From Acidihalobacter prosperus (lineage in GTDB: Bacteria > Pseudomonadota > Gammaproteobacteria > DSM-5130 > Acidihalobacteraceae): DNA of 64,000 nucleotides. This document shows positions 38,088 to 48,342 of this stretch, piece after piece. The notes under the pieces were generated by a model that saw nothing but the letters and a program-made list of their open reading frames with translations, had not been told where the DNA came from and did no database searches. How positions within the stretch are numbered: position 1 is the first letter of the stretch; the number at the start of each line of letters is the position of its first letter. The stretch lies in assembly GCF_000754095.2 (NCBI RefSeq), contig NZ_JQSG02000001.1, forward strand, positions 1 to 64,000, read 5' to 3'. The position numbers and the translations under genes were made by a program.

Positions 38088-38234
38088 CATGCTCTCCATT
38101 GCCCAGAGGCTTGTTCAGTCTGCGATTTACGTGCAAGGCTTATGGCATGCCGTTGCGCGTTTGTCATCTCTGTCGGTCGGGCCTTGACTCCCTCCTGTTC
38201 CAGGGCCGGATGCGCCCCGAAACTTCGCGGAGGC

Positions 38235-39056
38235 TCATCGGAACCAATTACCCACGCGCGCGTACCAGCGCCGTTTGGCGGGGAAGTCGCCGATCGGCCT
38301 GGCGAGAATTAGTGAAATATTATCCTTGCCGCCTTGGTTATTTGCATCGTCCACGAGCGTTTGCGCGCACTGATTCAGGTCGGTGCAGGCGGCGAGCCTT
38401 TCGGCAAGTTGGGCGTCGCCCACAAGATCGTGTAGCCCGTCCGAACAAAGCAGGTACAAATCTCCAGGGAGGACCAGCTCTTCCTGGATGTCGACTGCGA
38501 CGCTACCCTCGACGCCCAGTGCGCGGGTCACCAGGTTGCGATGCATGGAGCGCTGTGCCTCCTCTTCGGTGTAAAAGCCGCGGTCTATCAACTCCTGCAG
38601 CATGGTGTGGTCGCTGGTGATTTGCTCGAGCTGGTCGTTGCGCAAACGATATATCCGCGAATCCCCGACGTGGGCGATGCTCAGGCGGTTGTCGTAGAAG
38701 ACGGCGACGACAAGCGTGGTGCCCATGCCCTCGTACTGTGGTTGAGCCTGGGCGGACTCGTAGATCGTGCGGTTGGCGTGGATGACCGCTTCTCGGATGG
38801 CGATGCTCTCGTGCGTGTACCCGAGGGCCTCGTCGAGTTGGCCGGGTTTGAGGGGCGGCAGCGTTTGCCGTAGTCTATCCAGCAGGCTGGTGATCGCGAG
38901 GTTGCTGGCGATTTCGCCCCCTTTGTGTCCGCCCATCCCGTCCGCCAGGACGAAGACGCCGAGCGAGGTGTCGACGGCCAGCGCATCTTCGTTGTTGCTG
39001 CGCACGCGACCGGTATCCGTGGCGGTACCCCACTCGAATAACCCTTCCAGGTTCAT
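38235..39056 (-). CDS. PP2C-family Ser/Thr protein phosphatase (Stp type)
   Basis: A 273-residue PPM phosphatase. Metal-binding motifs are GRVRSNNEDA, VLADGMGGHKGG, HVGDSRIYRL, LLCSDGLHDLV and GGKDNISLIL. It should reverse the action of the Ser/Thr kinase, whose gene its start overlaps by four bases. The first four residues after the motif block give a short basic tail; no membrane helix. Confidence 0.95.
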   Translation of the reverse strand: MNLEGLFEWGTATDTGRVRSNNEDALAVDTSLGVFVLADGMGGHKGGEIASNLAITSLLDRLRQTLPPLKPGQLDEALGYTHESIAIREAVIHANRTIYESAQAQPQYEGMGTTLVVAVFYDNRLSIAHVGDSRIYRLRNDQLEQITSDHTMLQELIDRGFYTEEEAQRSMHRNLVTRALGVEGSVAVDIQEELVLPGDLYLLCSDGLHDLVGDAQLAERLAACTDLNQCAQTLVDDANNQGGKDNISLILARPIGDFPAKRRWYARVGNWFR

Positions 39057-41650
39057 AGGTTCTGCTCCCTGATGTCGCGTGCGCAGCGCAGCAACTGGTT
39101 AGCCAGTTCCCGCCCGGTTTGAAAGCGTTTGTCCGGATTTTTCTGGAGAACCTTGTTGATGATGGGGCTGACGCAGGGAGCGAGATCGTCGCGTAATGCA
39201 TTCAGTGCCGGGTGGGCTTCATTGGTGATTTTGTACATCAAAGTGGCCATGGTGTCAGCATGAAATGGCGGCGCTCCCGTCAGCAGCTGAAAACAGGTAA
39301 TGCCCAAGGAGAACAGGTCGGACCGCCCATCCAGCTTGCGGCCGGCGAGCTGTTCCGGTGACATGTATGAGGGCGTACCCATGATCACGCCGGTGCGGGT
39401 CTTGCTGGCATCGGTGATACGGGCGATGCCGAAATCGGTCAGTTTGACGTCGCCCGTATCCACGTTGTAGACGATGTTGGCCGGCTTGACGTCCCGATGC
39501 ACGACTTGATGGCGGTGCGCATAGTCCAGAGCTAACGCACACTTGGCCACGATTTCGAGCACCACGGATACGGGCAAAAGATCTTCCCGGCCGACGAAAT
39601 GGGTCAGGTTGCGCCCCTTGAGGTACTCCATCGCGATATAGGCGACGTCGTCCTCTTCGCCTGCATCGTAGATCGTGACGATATTGGGGTGGCTGAGCTG
39701 CCCTGCGGTTTCGGCCTCGCGATAGAAGCGCGCCTTGACCTGCTCGAGTTCCTCGCCCTGGAATTCGGTCGAGAGCGGCAGGGTTTTGATGGCGACCGTG
39801 CGGCCGATCTTGGGGTCTCGGCCTTCGTAGACGGTGCTCATGGCGCCGCGTCCGATTTCCTTTTCCACTTCGTAGCGCCCGAGCATGGGTTTCTGCACGC
39901 CGCTATGACGCAGGATCAGCGTGCCGCCGTTACCGATCTTGTCCCCGCTGCCCGGTTGCGGCGTGAGTGTGGCTTCGCTCAGGGTTTGGGTGCGTTTCAT
40001 GCGTTCGCGTATATCGCGGTAGCTGCGGCGATGGCGCGCGATGTATTCGTATACGGTATGGGCTTTGTCGAAGCGGCGCTTGCGCTCGTAATCCAGGGCA
40101 AGCCCATACAGCAATTCGAGCGTTTGCTCGTTGATCGGCAGATGACGGAAGCGGTCGAAAGCCATGTCCAGCTGTCCCTGGCTTTGGAACGCCAGGCCGA
40201 GCACGCGCATGTTCTCCAAGTTGGCGTTGGAGCCTGGCAGCAGGCCTTTGCCGCTGTACAGGCGACGCTTGAGCATGATCAGCCAGAATCCCGCGAACAG
40301 GAGCAGGGCCGGGCCCGTGGGCGAGTACCATATGCCGTAGGTGTAGAACGGATAGAAGCTGGCGGCGACCAGAGCGGATATCAAAGCAATCGCGGTCGCG
40401 CCTGCCAGCCGGTTGCCCAGCAGGGGCAGTAGCCAGACCAGGTAGATCGCAGCCAGTATCCAGCCGGCCATGAGCGGGTAGCGCGACCAGGCAGGTGAGT
40501 AGATCGCGTCTTGTCCGAGGATACTGGAAATCTGGTCCGCCAGTAGTTCGAGACGGCTTTCGCCGGGAAGGCCGTCCGCGGAAGCGTCCGTAGGACCGAT
40601 CAGTACGATCTTGTCGCGGAATACCGTCGGATCGACGTTGCCGTTGAGGACGTCGGTGAAACTGTAGGTTTTGAAAGCAGGGGAGCCGCCGACGCCCCGG
40701 TAGGTTCGTGGGTGTATGCGCAAGGAGCGGTCCGCATGAATCAGCAGCGAACCCAACTTGAGACCCTGCTCGGGCAGGTAGCGGATGTCTGATGTGCTGA
40801 GATTGAGGCTTTGCATCGCGATCAGCAAAGCCAGGCTGGGCAGTATCTGGCCATAGTAACTGACGGCAAGCGGAGTGCCCGTGAATCTGCCCCAGCCCAC
40901 GGCGCTGCCGCCCAGCGCGCCGGCGCCCAGCGCGTGCGTGAGGAATGCGTTGAGGGGCAGATCGAGCGTATAGGCGGAGGGCGGCGACGCCTGTTTCAGC
41001 AATGTGCTGGCGGTGAGGCGGTTGCGTGTCAGCGCGGCCGGGAGTGGTGTCTCGGGGGCGCCCTGGGTGACGCCGGGGGCATAGGTGTAGGCGAGATCGA
41101 CATGATGGTTCTGGGAAAGTCCGAGACCGAGGCTGCGATCCTGGTCGAGCTTGTTCATGGTCGTGCGCAGCTGCGTCGAAAACCGGTCGAGCGAGGCACC
41201 TAGCCGTGCGAGACGCTCGGATTCGGGCGCAGGCAGTCGGCGTCCGAGGTGAGCCAGGGTGGCTGGTGCTTCGCTGAGACCTTCCGATTTGAAACGCATG
41301 CTGAGATGTTCCAGCGCCTCGAGTCCCGGCGTGACCTGCGGCGTATCCAGCGGCAGCGTGAGTGCCATGATCTTGGGGTTGCCCGTCGCCGCGATATCCA
41401 ACAGGCGCGCGAGCGTGCTGCGCGGCCAGGGCCACTGACCCAATGATTTAAGGCTGCGCTTGTCGATCGCGATCAAGTCGATGCGTGGTGTGGGGCTTGC
41501 CGGCGTCAGCCTTGCGAAGAGATTGAACAGGGACTCGTCCAGGCCGCGAAACTGGCCGATTCCGGAAAGTAGCCCCAGCACCACGATGGCAGCCAGTGCC
41601 CAGAGCCAATCCTTGCTCAAAAGGGATTCGCCAGTCGCGTTTCGGCCCAT
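39053..41650 (-). CDS. CHASE2-domain transmembrane Ser/Thr protein kinase
   Basis: An 865-residue receptor kinase. Helix 1 (about 15-33) is followed by a periplasmic CHASE2 sensor domain (IDLIAIDKRSLKSLGQWPWPR ... VFRDKIVLIGPTDASADG), three helices (about 390-465), a TPR-like linker (DMAFDRFRHLPINEQTLELL) and a C-terminal Hanks kinase (about 590-860) with GRGAMSTVYEG, VAIK, HRDVKPANI, DFGIA and GTPSYMSPEQ. First gene of a leftward operon with phosphatase, FHA protein, histidine kinase and regulator, linking Ser/Thr and His/Asp signalling. Ligand unknown. Confidence 0.93.
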   Translation of the reverse strand: MGRNATGESLLSKDWLWALAAIVVLGLLSGIGQFRGLDESLFNLFARLTPASPTPRIDLIAIDKRSLKSLGQWPWPRSTLARLLDIAATGNPKIMALTLPLDTPQVTPGLEALEHLSMRFKSEGLSEAPATLAHLGRRLPAPESERLARLGASLDRFSTQLRTTMNKLDQDRSLGLGLSQNHHVDLAYTYAPGVTQGAPETPLPAALTRNRLTASTLLKQASPPSAYTLDLPLNAFLTHALGAGALGGSAVGWGRFTGTPLAVSYYGQILPSLALLIAMQSLNLSTSDIRYLPEQGLKLGSLLIHADRSLRIHPRTYRGVGGSPAFKTYSFTDVLNGNVDPTVFRDKIVLIGPTDASADGLPGESRLELLADQISSILGQDAIYSPAWSRYPLMAGWILAAIYLVWLLPLLGNRLAGATAIALISALVAASFYPFYTYGIWYSPTGPALLLFAGFWLIMLKRRLYSGKGLLPGSNANLENMRVLGLAFQSQGQLDMAFDRFRHLPINEQTLELLYGLALDYERKRRFDKAHTVYEYIARHRRSYRDIRERMKRTQTLSEATLTPQPGSGDKIGNGGTLILRHSGVQKPMLGRYEVEKEIGRGAMSTVYEGRDPKIGRTVAIKTLPLSTEFQGEELEQVKARFYREAETAGQLSHPNIVTIYDAGEEDDVAYIAMEYLKGRNLTHFVGREDLLPVSVVLEIVAKCALALDYAHRHQVVHRDVKPANIVYNVDTGDVKLTDFGIARITDASKTRTGVIMGTPSYMSPEQLAGRKLDGRSDLFSLGITCFQLLTGAPPFHADTMATLMYKITNEAHPALNALRDDLAPCVSPIINKVLQKNPDKRFQTGRELANQLLRCARDIREQNL

Positions 41651-41773
41651 GTGCGTGCGGTCGTCTTTGGTGGTGTGGGGCTGGACGTCCTGTGCGTTGT
41701 TTATATTGAGGTGGACGTCCGTGTCTTGTCGCTGGCCGCTGCTGGTCGGGCTGCGGCCCGGCGTGCGGCCTGA

Positions 41774-43789
41774 TCAGCTTTCGTTGTGCATTTGAGTGAC
41801 ATCCACACGAAGCTTGAGCGGTTGGCCAGGGTGCAGGATGTCGGTCCTGCCCAGGTCGTTCCAGCGTCGTATGGAGGGGATGTTGACCCCGAAGCGCTGG
41901 GCGATGCTGTAAAGCGAATCGCCGTTGCGCACGGTATAGGATACCGTGCGCACCCGTTGCGCGGGCTGGCCGCTGCTGGCGATCGCGAGTCCGTCGCCAC
42001 TGGCGGGGTGAACGACCAGTCGTTGCCCGGGGTGCAGGGCGCTATGCGGGCCGAGATGGTTCCAGTGCATCAGGTCGGAGATGCTGACCTTGTAGTTGCG
42101 TGCGATATCCCAGAGCGTATCGCCAGACTTGACGACGTGATAGACCGTGCCGGCAGTTGCGCCCGTCTGTCCGCTCGGTGGCTTGGCCGCCGAGGCTAGC
42201 CGTACAGGCGTTGCGTGCACGCCGCCGCCGTGGCTCCAGATCAGAAGTCTCTGCCCCAAGCGCAAGGGCGCGTGGGTGGTCATGTTGTTCCAGCGTGCGA
42301 GTTTGGCGACGTCGACGTGGTACGCGCGAGCGATATCCCAGAGCGTGTCGCCAGGTTTGACGACGTGGTAGAGCTTGGTGCTTCCGGTATGCGCAGGCTG
42401 CGGCATGCGGTGGCGCAGACCCTCTGCCATGGCATAGGCCTGATAGGGCTTCGATGATCGCGGTACGATCAGATATTGCCCGACACGGATCAGGTTGCCT
42501 CGCAGATGGTTGGTTTGCCGTATGACCCCGATGGCGGTGTGGTACTCGGCGGCGATCTGGCTCAATGTTTCGCCCGCTTTTACTTCATGTCTGATCCAGG
42601 TGACGCGCTGACTGGCCGGAATACTGGCCAGCTTTTCGTCGAAGGTCTGCACGCGGTCTGCTGGCAGCAGGAGTCTGTGGGGGCCGTTCGGGTCGGTGGC
42701 CCAGCGGTTGTAGCCCGGATTAAGCAGATAGAGTTCGTTGAGTTTGATGCCGGCCAGCTTGGCCGCCAGGGCGAGGTCGATCTGAGATTTGAGATGTACG
42801 ACGGCAAGATAGGGTTTGTCGGGGATCGGCCATAGACTGACGTTGTATTGCTTGGGGTGTGCGACGATGGCCTTGACCGCGAGTAGCTTGGGCACGTAGG
42901 TCTTAGTCTGCTCAGGCAGATCGAGCGCCCAGAAGTCGGTGGGTTTGTGTCGTTCCTGGTTGCGCTTGATCGCCCATTGCACGGTGCCGGCGCCGGAATT
43001 GTAGGCGGCCAGCGCGAGCAGCCAGCTGCCAAACTGGTCGTGCAGGGACTGCAGATAATCCAAGGCCGCCTTGGTGGAGGCGTAGATATCGCGGCGACCG
43101 TCGTACCACCAATTCTGTTTCAGGCCGAAGTGGCGTCCCGTCGAGGGGGTGAACTGCCAGATGCCCGCGGCCCGACAGCTTGAGTAGGCGTAGGGTATGT
43201 AGGCGCTTTCGACCACCGGCAGCAGCGCCAATTCGGTCGGCATATGTCGTTGGTGTATCTGCTGCAGGATATAGTAGAGATAGGGTTCGGCCCTGGCAGT
43301 GACTCGCTCGAGGTAGGCGGGGTGCTGCCGGTAGAAGGCGATGGCGTTCTGAACCAGCGGCTGCTGAAGGCCGTCGGGCAGCTGAAACCCCGACCGTATG
43401 TCGGTCCAGATGGTTTCGTTCTGCGGTTGTGCAACGGGCGCGGCTTCCGCTGTCGTTTCGCCGTCCGGCGAGTCGGTCGCCGGCATTGCGGAATCGGTGC
43501 TGGCAAGGCTGGCCGTCGTGGCGTCTTCGCTTGTCGGGCCGTTGTTTGCGACTGGCGAGGACGCGCCGGGCGACGGAGCCGTGCAATTCGCGCTCGTGTC
43601 GTCAGGGGTGCCAGGACAGGGTGGGGCGGCGGGCGTCTCGCTTGCCGGCCGGCTGGCGCTTGCGGTTGTCGTGCCTGCCGGCGCGGGCGCTCCGCCCAGA
43701 TGCTCCAGTGTGGCGCATCCTGAGAGAGAAAGCAGAGCAGCTACCGCCGGCAAGCCCTTAATCAACTGAGTTTTTCTGAGGTTTCTCAT
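41774..43789 (-). CDS. mltD: Membrane-bound lytic murein transglycosylase D
   Basis: A 671-residue lipoprotein: signal LPAVAALLSLSGC with the lipobox Cys, a Ser/Thr/Pro-rich linker, and an SLT domain with the catalytic Glu in LLPVVESAY, plus SSCRAAGIWQF and LALAAYNSGAGTV. Four LysM repeats follow (each beginning like HVVKPGDTLWDIA), two more than E. coli MltD. It cleaves peptidoglycan. The start at MRNLRKTQL gives the signal; upstream codons lack homology. Confidence 0.94.
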   Translation of the reverse strand: MRNLRKTQLIKGLPAVAALLSLSGCATLEHLGGAPAPAGTTTASASRPASETPAAPPCPGTPDDTSANCTAPSPGASSPVANNGPTSEDATTASLASTDSAMPATDSPDGETTAEAAPVAQPQNETIWTDIRSGFQLPDGLQQPLVQNAIAFYRQHPAYLERVTARAEPYLYYILQQIHQRHMPTELALLPVVESAYIPYAYSSCRAAGIWQFTPSTGRHFGLKQNWWYDGRRDIYASTKAALDYLQSLHDQFGSWLLALAAYNSGAGTVQWAIKRNQERHKPTDFWALDLPEQTKTYVPKLLAVKAIVAHPKQYNVSLWPIPDKPYLAVVHLKSQIDLALAAKLAGIKLNELYLLNPGYNRWATDPNGPHRLLLPADRVQTFDEKLASIPASQRVTWIRHEVKAGETLSQIAAEYHTAIGVIRQTNHLRGNLIRVGQYLIVPRSSKPYQAYAMAEGLRHRMPQPAHTGSTKLYHVVKPGDTLWDIARAYHVDVAKLARWNNMTTHAPLRLGQRLLIWSHGGGVHATPVRLASAAKPPSGQTGATAGTVYHVVKSGDTLWDIARNYKVSISDLMHWNHLGPHSALHPGQRLVVHPASGDGLAIASSGQPAQRVRTVSYTVRNGDSLYSIAQRFGVNIPSIRRWNDLGRTDILHPGQPLKLRVDVTQMHNES

Positions 43790-43848
43790 GCGTGCATAGC
43801 TTATCCTCAGATGCGGCCGTTGAACAAGTAGATTGTGGGTCTGGCCGG

Positions 43849-44679
43849 ATGGTTGGCGCGAGGATGGCGTCAGGCGGTATGCTCGGGATTCTGGGCATGG
43901 CGCGCGAGTGGTGCGAGAGGATGGCTGGTTTGGAGCCAGAACAGGCGTTAGTCGAGTGGTATCAGGGAGATATCGGGCGTCATGTATGGTCGCGACTGCA
44001 CGAGGAAATGCCGAGCCTGTTAGGCGAAATGTTCGGCTATGTCGGCGTGCAGATCGGGCTGGGCGCGCTTTCCCCCTCGCTACTGGCAAGCAGCCGGGTC
44101 AAACAGCAGGCCGGGATGGCCACGATGCTGTCAGGCGCAGATGTGCTGGGGCGGCCCGAAGCATTGCCCTTTGCCGCGGAGACGCTTGATCTCGTGGTGC
44201 TGCCGCATGTGCTCGAATTTTCACCGGATCCGCATCAGGTGCTGCGCGAGATCGACCGTGTGCTGGTGCCGGAGGGGCATGCGGTTTTCATCGGTTTCAA
44301 TCCGATCAGTCTGTGGGGCCTGTGGGCGTTGGCAGGTGGCGGCCCGAGGCAGTTTTCTAAGCGTTCGGGTCGCGCGCATCTGTATACGCAGGCCCGCCTG
44401 AAGGACTGGCTGGCCCTGCTAGGGTTCGATATCAGCCAGACGCGTCATCTGATGTATCGCCCGCCGTCGCGCCGAGCCTTGATGACGGACCGCTGTGGAT
44501 GGCTGGAGACGATGGGCCGCCGCCGCTTTTCCATGTTGGGCGGTATCCGTATCATTGCCGCCAAAAAACGGGAGTCCACCCTGACATTCATCAAGCCGAG
44601 CCGGCGCAGGCTGCGTGTGCTGCCGGGTGCGGCGATCAAAACGACACCCAAGGTGATTTCCAGTGAACGACACGATTGA
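43849..44679 (+). CDS. YafS-like SAM-dependent methyltransferase
   Basis: About 276 residues. SAM-binding class-I methyltransferase features: [43 protein letters not shown] and [12 protein letters not shown]. coli yafS sits beside rnhA-dnaQ and mltD in the same way, with gloB between; gloB is missing here. The natural substrate is unknown. The start is uncertain: ATGs exist at 43849 and 43864 and a GTG at 43792. It overlaps rnhA by 17 bases. Confidence 0.8.
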   Translation: MVGARMASGGMLGILGMAREWCERMAGLEPEQALVEWYQGDIGRHVWSRLHEEMPSLLGEMFGYVGVQIGLGALSPSLLASSRVKQQAGMATMLSGADVLGRPEALPFAAETLDLVVLPHVLEFSPDPHQVLREIDRVLVPEGHAVFIGFNPISLWGLWALAGGGPRQFSKRSGRAHLYTQARLKDWLALLGFDISQTRHLMYRPPSRRALMTDRCGWLETMGRRRFSMLGGIRIIAAKKRESTLTFIKPSRRRLRVLPGAAIKTTPKVISSERHD

Positions 44680-45112
44680 GATCTATACCGATGGGGCTTG
44701 CCGCGGGAACCCTGGACCGGGCGGGTGGGGTGCATTGCTGCGTGTCGGTGATCGAGAAAAGCATTTGTCCGGCGCCGAGGCGCAGACCACCAACAATCGC
44801 ATGGAACTGACTGCCGCGATCAAGGCTCTGGAGGCCTTGCGCCGTCCGTGCAAGGTGCGTCTGGTCACCGACTCGACCTACGTGCGGGACGGGATCACGC
44901 GCTGGCTGTCGGGCTGGAAGCGCAAAGGCTGGAAAACGGCCTCGGGGCAGCCGGTGAAGAACCAGGATCTGTGGGTCAGTCTGGATGCGGCCAGCCAGCG
45001 ACACCAGGTCGTGTGGGAGTGGGTCAAGGGGCACGCCGGCCATCCGGAGAACGAGCTGGCCGATCGTCTTGCCAACGAGGCGATCGACCGCATGCAGGGC
45101 AACGCCGCATGA
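44663..45112 (+). CDS. rnhA: Ribonuclease HI
   Basis: A 149-residue nuclease removing RNA from RNA-DNA hybrids. The catalytic set is visible in [37 protein letters not shown] and [11 protein letters not shown], with H in the [10 protein letters not shown] loop. It starts with GTG, inside the end of the methyltransferase gene. Its stop overlaps the following 31-codon ORF (ATGA). Confidence 0.96.
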   Translation: MNDTIEIYTDGACRGNPGPGGWGALLRVGDREKHLSGAEAQTTNNRMELTAAIKALEALRRPCKVRLVTDSTYVRDGITRWLSGWKRKGWKTASGQPVKNQDLWVSLDAASQRHQVVWEWVKGHAGHPENELADRLANEAIDRMQGNAA

Positions 45113-45204
45113 GTCAGAAGCGCCGGTTGTGCCTGCGCGAGTTGCTTGTGCGGCCGTTGACCTGCCGCGCGTGCCGTATTCGCCTTCATTGGGAGTCCGC
45201 GTGA
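45109..45204 (+). CDS. Possible 31-residue basic, Cys-containing small protein
   Basis: An ORF of 31 codons that begins with ATG overlapping the rnhA stop (ATGA, 45109-45112) and ends with TGA overlapping the dnaQ ATG (TGATG, 45202-45206). The product has eight Arg and four Cys/Cys-like positions ([25 protein letters not shown]), including C-R-A-C. It could be a real peptide or a translational bridge coupling rnhA to dnaQ. No family recognised. Confidence 0.45.
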   Translation: MSQKRRLCLRELLVRPLTCRACRIRLHWESA

Positions 45205-45926
45205 TGCGTCAGATCGTGCTGGATACCGAAACCACCGGTCTTGAACCGCAGCAGGGCCACCGGGTTATCGAGATCGGTTGCGTCGAACTGTTGAACCGCC
45301 GCGCCACCGGTCGGCATTTCCACTACTATCTGCAGCCCGATCGCGAGATCGACGAGGGCGCTGCGGCGGTACACGGCATCACGTCGGCATTCCTGGCTGA
45401 CAAGCCGCGTTTCGCCGATGTGGCCGAGGAGTTCCTGGCCTTTGTCGCGGGGGCGGAGCTCGTGATCCACAATGCCCCCTTTGATCTCGGGTTTCTCGAT
45501 GCCGAGCTGGCGCGTCTGGAAGGTGGTCGGGCGACGATGCGCGAGCTGTGTCCCGTCGTCGATTCCCTAGTGCTGGCGCGCCAGATGCACCCCGGGCAGC
45601 GCAACAGCCTCGATGCCCTTTGCAAGCGTTACGGGGTCAGCAACGAACATCGCGAGTTGCATGGCGCGTTGCTGGATGCGCAGATCCTGGCCGAAGTGTA
45701 CCTGGCCATGACGGGGGGGCAGACGAGTCTGCTTCCGGATACCCATCCAGACGGCGCACAACGGTCGGGCACGCGCACCCAATCGGTCGTGCGCCGTCTG
45801 GATGACGATCGGCCGCCTCTGCGGGTGATACGCGCCGACGAGCGTGAGCGTGCGCGACACGAGACGGTGCTCGACGGTATTGCCAAGGCGGCTGGCGAGA
45901 CGGGTTGCCGCTGGCGCCAGTCTTAG
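45204..45926 (+). CDS. dnaQ: DNA polymerase III epsilon subunit (3'-5' exonuclease)
   Basis: A 240-residue proofreading exonuclease. ExoI VLDTETTGLEP, ExoII HNAPFDLGFLDAEL, and ExoIII HRELHGALLDAQILAEVYL with the catalytic His and Asp. The C-terminal tail, which binds the polymerase subunit, is Arg-rich. The ATG shares its A with the stop of the small ORF, so translation is probably coupled. Confidence 0.96.
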   Translation: MRQIVLDTETTGLEPQQGHRVIEIGCVELLNRRATGRHFHYYLQPDREIDEGAAAVHGITSAFLADKPRFADVAEEFLAFVAGAELVIHNAPFDLGFLDAELARLEGGRATMRELCPVVDSLVLARQMHPGQRNSLDALCKRYGVSNEHRELHGALLDAQILAEVYLAMTGGQTSLLPDTHPDGAQRSGTRTQSVVRRLDDDRPPLRVIRADERERARHETVLDGIAKAAGETGCRWRQS

Positions 45927-45947
45927 GGCTGGGGGCCTTGGTGACGG

Positions 45948-46424
45948 TTAACGGGAAGACTTGAGAATGCGGGCTTTGTCCCGATCCCATTCGCGGTCAC
46001 GCTCGGTGGCCCGCTTGTCGTGGACCTTCTTGCCCTTGGCAAGCCCGAGTTCCAGCTTGGCGCGCCCGCGCTTCCAGTAAAGCGCCAGGGGAATCAGTGT
46101 GAAGCCTTTGCGTTCGACCGCGCCGATGAGGCGATTGAGTTCGGCGCGGTGCAGGAGCATGCGTCGAGTGCGCGTGGCGTCAGGGTGAACATGCGTCGAG
46201 GCGCTCAGCAGCGGCGAGATATGCGCGCCGAACAGCCAAGCTTCTCCTTCCTTGATCAGTGCGTAGCTCTCGTTGAGCTGGGCGCGGCCGGCGCGAAGGC
46301 TCTTGACCTCCCAGCCTTCAAGCGCGAGTCCTGCCTCGAAGGTGTCCTCGATGAAAAAATCATGGCGCGCGCGCCGATTGAGGGCAATGGTCGAACGGCT
46401 GCTGCTGTCGGGTTTCTTGCTCAT
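45948..46424 (-). CDS. smpB: SsrA-binding protein
   Basis: A 158-residue tmRNA partner that rescues stalled ribosomes. Family signatures: [59 protein letters not shown] and the basic tail KGKKVHDKR. The tmRNA gene itself is not seen in the window. Convergent with dnaQ. Confidence 0.97.
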   Translation of the reverse strand: MSKKPDSSSRSTIALNRRARHDFFIEDTFEAGLALEGWEVKSLRAGRAQLNESYALIKEGEAWLFGAHISPLLSASTHVHPDATRTRRMLLHRAELNRLIGAVERKGFTLIPLALYWKRGRAKLELGLAKGKKVHDKRATERDREWDRDKARILKSSR

Positions 46425-46543
46425 CGGCGCATTATAAAGGGAATGTGCCAGGTGCGGGTCGATAGCACGTGTCCGACGCGCCAGGTCGACTTGTCCGTGG
46501 ATGCCGCAGGGTCGACAATACGACGTTTTGCGATGGTGCCTGC

Positions 46544-47908
46544 GTGAGAAGACTCAAGTCCATACATGGCGAGTGGTCGTCGCAGGGAGGGTTTTTCCTC
46601 GCTGCGACCGGCGCGGTCGTCGGGCTCGGCAACATCTGGAAATACCCCTATATCGCCGGCCAGAATGGTGGCGGAGCCTTTTTGTTGGTGTATCTGGTCT
46701 GCCTGCTGCTGGTCGGCATGCCGCTGATGATGGCCGAGCTGCTGCTCGGACGGCGCGGTCGCGGCAGCCCGCCGGCGGCCTTTCGCGAGATCGCGATGGA
46801 CGAGGGCCGCTGCCGGCCATGGGCGGCGGTGGGCATCTTCGCGGTGGCGGCCGGCCTGTTGATCCTGTCGTTCTACAGCGTCATCGCAGGCTGGGGTCTC
46901 GACTACATGTGGATGAGCGCGCGGGGTGAGTACCGCGGTCTGGACGCGACGGCCGTACAGGGCGTGTTTTCTCGGCTCAATGACGAGCCCTGGCGTTTGC
47001 TGTTCTGGCATAGCCTGTTCATGGCGATGACGGTAGCCGTCGTGTCGCGCGGCGTGCGACAGGGGCTCGAACGTGCGTCGCGGCTGTTCGTGCCGGCGTT
47101 GTTCATTCTACTGTCGGTACTGGGGCTGTATGCGGCCGTGGAGGGTGGTGTCGGTCGCGCGATGGCCTATATGTTCGAACCGGATTTCGCCGCGATCGAC
47201 GGCAAGGTCGTACTGATCGCGCTTGGCCATGCCTTCTTCACGCTCAGCCTGGGGACCGGGACGATGATGGCGTACGGCGCCTATCTGCCGGATCGCGTGT
47301 CGATAGCGCGCATGAGCCTGTGGGTCGTGCTGGCCGATACCCTGGCCGCGCTGTTGTCCGGCATTGCGATCTATCCCCTGGTGTTTGCCGGTCATTTGCC
47401 GGTCATGCAGGGGCCGGGGCTGGTATTTACCGTCTTGCCCTCGGCTTTCGGACATGCGCGTTGTGGCGACCTGTTCGGCACCCTGTTTTACGCTGCTCTG
47501 GTCCTGGCCGCATTGACTTCCGCAATCGCCCTGCTGGAACCCGCCGTGGCCTGGTGGGTCGAACGCGGCAAGTCGCGCGCGAAGGCGGCCCTGTGGGTGG
47601 GTGGCGGCGTGTGGGTGCTGGGCGTTATGACGATTCTCTCGTTCAATATCTGGTCCGGCGTGTTGATCTTGGGGCATACCTGGTTCGGTCTGCTCGATAT
47701 GCTGACGGGCAACCTCATGTTGCCGGTGGTCGGGTTGCTGATCGTGATATTCGTCGGCTGGATGATTGCCGGTCGCTCGTTGCGCCAGGAGCTGGCGCTG
47801 TCGCGCGCCGCTGTCCGCGTATGGCTGACCGTGCTGCGCTATGTGACGCCGGTGGCCATGCTGCTGGTTTTGTTGAACGCTCTGGGCCTGATTCGGGGGG
47901 GTATATGA
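46544..47908 (+). CDS. Sodium-dependent transporter, NSS (SNF) family
   Basis: A 454-residue LeuT-fold symporter. TM1 carries the sodium/substrate site [28 protein letters not shown]2 [12 protein letters not shown], and TM6/7 [23 protein letters not shown]. About 11-12 helices. The substrate, probably an amino acid, cannot be read. The GTG at 46544 is chosen because the signature starts 12 residues later; an ATG 25 codons upstream is possible. Its stop overlaps ratA (ATGA). Confidence 0.88.
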   Translation: MRRLKSIHGEWSSQGGFFLAATGAVVGLGNIWKYPYIAGQNGGGAFLLVYLVCLLLVGMPLMMAELLLGRRGRGSPPAAFREIAMDEGRCRPWAAVGIFAVAAGLLILSFYSVIAGWGLDYMWMSARGEYRGLDATAVQGVFSRLNDEPWRLLFWHSLFMAMTVAVVSRGVRQGLERASRLFVPALFILLSVLGLYAAVEGGVGRAMAYMFEPDFAAIDGKVVLIALGHAFFTLSLGTGTMMAYGAYLPDRVSIARMSLWVVLADTLAALLSGIAIYPLVFAGHLPVMQGPGLVFTVLPSAFGHARCGDLFGTLFYAALVLAALTSAIALLEPAVAWWVERGKSRAKAALWVGGGVWVLGVMTILSFNIWSGVLILGHTWFGLLDMLTGNLMLPVVGLLIVIFVGWMIAGRSLRQELALSRAAVRVWLTVLRYVTPVAMLLVLLNALGLIRGGI

Positions 47909-48342
47909 CGGCTGTAAGCCGCTCGGCACTGGTGGACTATACGCCGCAGGAGATGTTTGCGCTGGTGGACGATATCGAGCACTACGCCGATTTTCTGCCG
48001 TGGTGCCGACAGACGACCATTCTCTCGCGCGAAGAACGCGAGGTGAAGGCCAGTATCGAGCTTTCGCGCGGAGGCGTACGCAAGACCTTCACCACGCATA
48101 ATCGGATGCAGCCCGGTAAGATGATCGAAATCAGGCTGGTCGAGGGGCCGTTCAGTCATCTGCACGGCTTTTGGCGTTTCGATGCGCTGGGCGAGAAGGC
48201 ATGCAAGGTGTCGCTGGACATGGAGTTCGATTTCTCGAACCGGCTGCTCGGTCTTGCCGTGGGCCCGGTGTTCAGCCAAATCGTCAATAGCCTGGTGGAC
48301 GCCTTCGTCAAGCGGGCACGCGAGGTATACGGTGCCCGCTGA
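47905..48342 (+). CDS. ratA: RatA/Coq10-like START-domain protein
   Basis: A 145-residue START-like protein. TPQEMFALVDDIEHYADFLPWC, IELSRGGVRKTFTT, GPFSHLHGFWRFDALG and EFDFSNRLLGLAVGPVF are typical of RatA (YfjG). In E. coli it was described both as a ribosome-association toxin and as the ubiquinone-binding Coq10 equivalent; the sequence cannot decide. The pair with rnfH/ratB next to smpB is conserved. Confidence 0.92.
   Translation: MTAVSRSALVDYTPQEMFALVDDIEHYADFLPWCRQTTILSREEREVKASIELSRGGVRKTFTTHNRMQPGKMIEIRLVEGPFSHLHGFWRFDALGEKACKVSLDMEFDFSNRLLGLAVGPVFSQIVNSLVDAFVKRAREVYGAR

Noticed and set aside
43792-43849. GTG start for the YafS-like methyltransferase
   Set aside because: It would begin two bases from the divergent mltD start, leaving no room for its ribosome-binding site.
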